A stretch of 64,000 nucleotides of DNA from Prinia subflava. Its lineage: Eukaryota > Chordata > Aves > Passeriformes > Cisticolidae. Where the stretch lies: the NCBI RefSeq assembly GCF_021018805.1, contig NC_086251.1:20255098-20319097 (forward strand), written 5' to 3'. Under the pieces are notes generated by a model. It worked only from the letters and a program-made list of their open reading frames with translations, was not told where the DNA came from and ran no database searches. Made by a program: the position numbers and the translations under genes. Below, piece after piece: positions 63,330 to 64,000 of this stretch (positions are counted from its first letter, which is position 1; every line of letters starts with the position of its first letter).

Positions 63330-64000
63330 CTAGGATTTAAGAGATATGGCATTAGGAACACATTAAACATCTGCATTCACACTTTAAATGTGGCTCTAAA
63401 GAAAATCAAACAAGTAGTTGTTTTTGTCATGTGAGAAAAACTGCAGTGTAAATCAAGGACAAAGGTGTGACAAAATAGCACTTTATCAACAGAGAGCTCC
63501 AAGTTTAGGATCACTGTTAGGAAAAATGAAAAAAGAAGTTCAAATACCAGTGGGCAAATGGCAGAAGCGTGTAGGTTGGAAAAGACCTTTAAGATCTTTG
63601 TGTCTTTGCCTGATGTTGATACAGCTGGGCTTCAACAAAAGTGTAGATATGAGGTGATTTCAGCATAGAACTGTTAACCTGGGAACTTAAGATAGAACTG
63701 ACATAAATGACTGCAACATAAATCAGATATGTACATTATTGTTGTTGTTGGCTTGGGACTTTGGTATGTCACAAACATATTCTTGTTAGAATATTTATAA
63801 TTAGTAATACCATATTGCATAGTTGCATAATTCTACGTAATGTTTAATAAGGAAACCTTTGATTATATTTTTACAGAAGCTGCAGCATCTCCACGAAAAC
63901 AAAAAAAATTAAGTTCTCCAGAAAAGACTGAGAACAACTTATTAAAGGCCCACACATTATTATAAAGACCCACACTTCAAATGGAGACAATTTTGAGTAA
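63330..64000 (-). other. TRAF6: TRAF6 intron upstream of the terminal exon (partial)
   Basis: AT-rich sequence upstream of the terminal-exon acceptor on the minus strand. No further TRAF6 exon was recognised before the window ends. A short CR1-like tail lies at about 63,571-63,605. Confidence 0.75.
63571..63605 (-). mobile_element. CR1 3'-tail fragment
   Basis: GTAGGTTGGAAAAGACCTTT followed by AAGATCTTTG resembles the reverse complement of the conserved CR1 3' end. Only about 35 bases can be recognised, and the sequence beyond is not alignable by eye. Confidence 0.55.

Noticed and set aside
1..64000. tRNA, rRNA, CRISPR arrays, bacterial operons
   Set aside because: None seen. The window is vertebrate nuclear DNA, and no cloverleaf or direct-repeat array was recognised.

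Overview
The window looks like avian nuclear DNA. The coding exons are vertebrate genes split by GT-AG introns. The clearest interspersed repeat is a CR1 LINE, the typical retrotransposon of birds and reptiles, and overall repeat density is low. The two genes found, PRR5L on the plus strand and TRAF6 on the minus strand, are convergent neighbours in mammals as well (human 11p12), so this is conserved vertebrate synteny. I cannot assign a species.

Layout. Bases 1 to about 8,800 hold no exon I recognise. A GC- and CpG-rich block at about 8,800-9,500 is the best candidate for the PRR5L promoter and a noncoding first exon, with possible splice donors at 9,361 and 9,496. A first intron of about 12.5 kb follows and contains a roughly 1 kb decayed CR1 on the minus strand. 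PRR5L coding sequence then occupies eight exons between 22,197 and 47,146. Every splice junction keeps the frame, and the parts add up to 1,050 nt, or 349 residues plus a stop. The PRR5L 3' UTR probably runs to about 49.6 kb. An interval of about 9 kb with no recognised gene separates it from the 3' end of TRAF6, near 58.9 kb. From TRAF6 the window holds only a long 3' UTR (about 58,910-62,447) and the terminal coding exon (62,448-63,329, minus strand), which encodes the coiled coil and the MATH/TRAF-C domain. The rest of TRAF6 lies beyond base 64,000.

How the genes work. PRR5L (Protor-2) is a Rictor-binding accessory subunit of mTORC2 and has been linked to tristetraprolin and mRNA turnover. 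TRAF6 is the ubiquitin ligase adaptor downstream of IL-1R/TLR and CD40/RANK. They are separate transcription units that meet tail to tail, and nothing in the sequence shows co-regulation.

Most notable points: a PRR5L leader with three short uORFs ahead of two in-frame starts (weak, then strong Kozak context); an apparent in-frame loss of about 20 residues in the PRR5L terminal exon relative to mammals; a TRAF6 linker about 20 residues longer than in mammals; a miR-146 seed match in the TRAF6 3' UTR; and a tristetraprolin-type AU-rich element in the presumed PRR5L 3' UTR. I found no sign of a wholly new system. This is mostly ordinary vertebrate intron and intergenic DNA.
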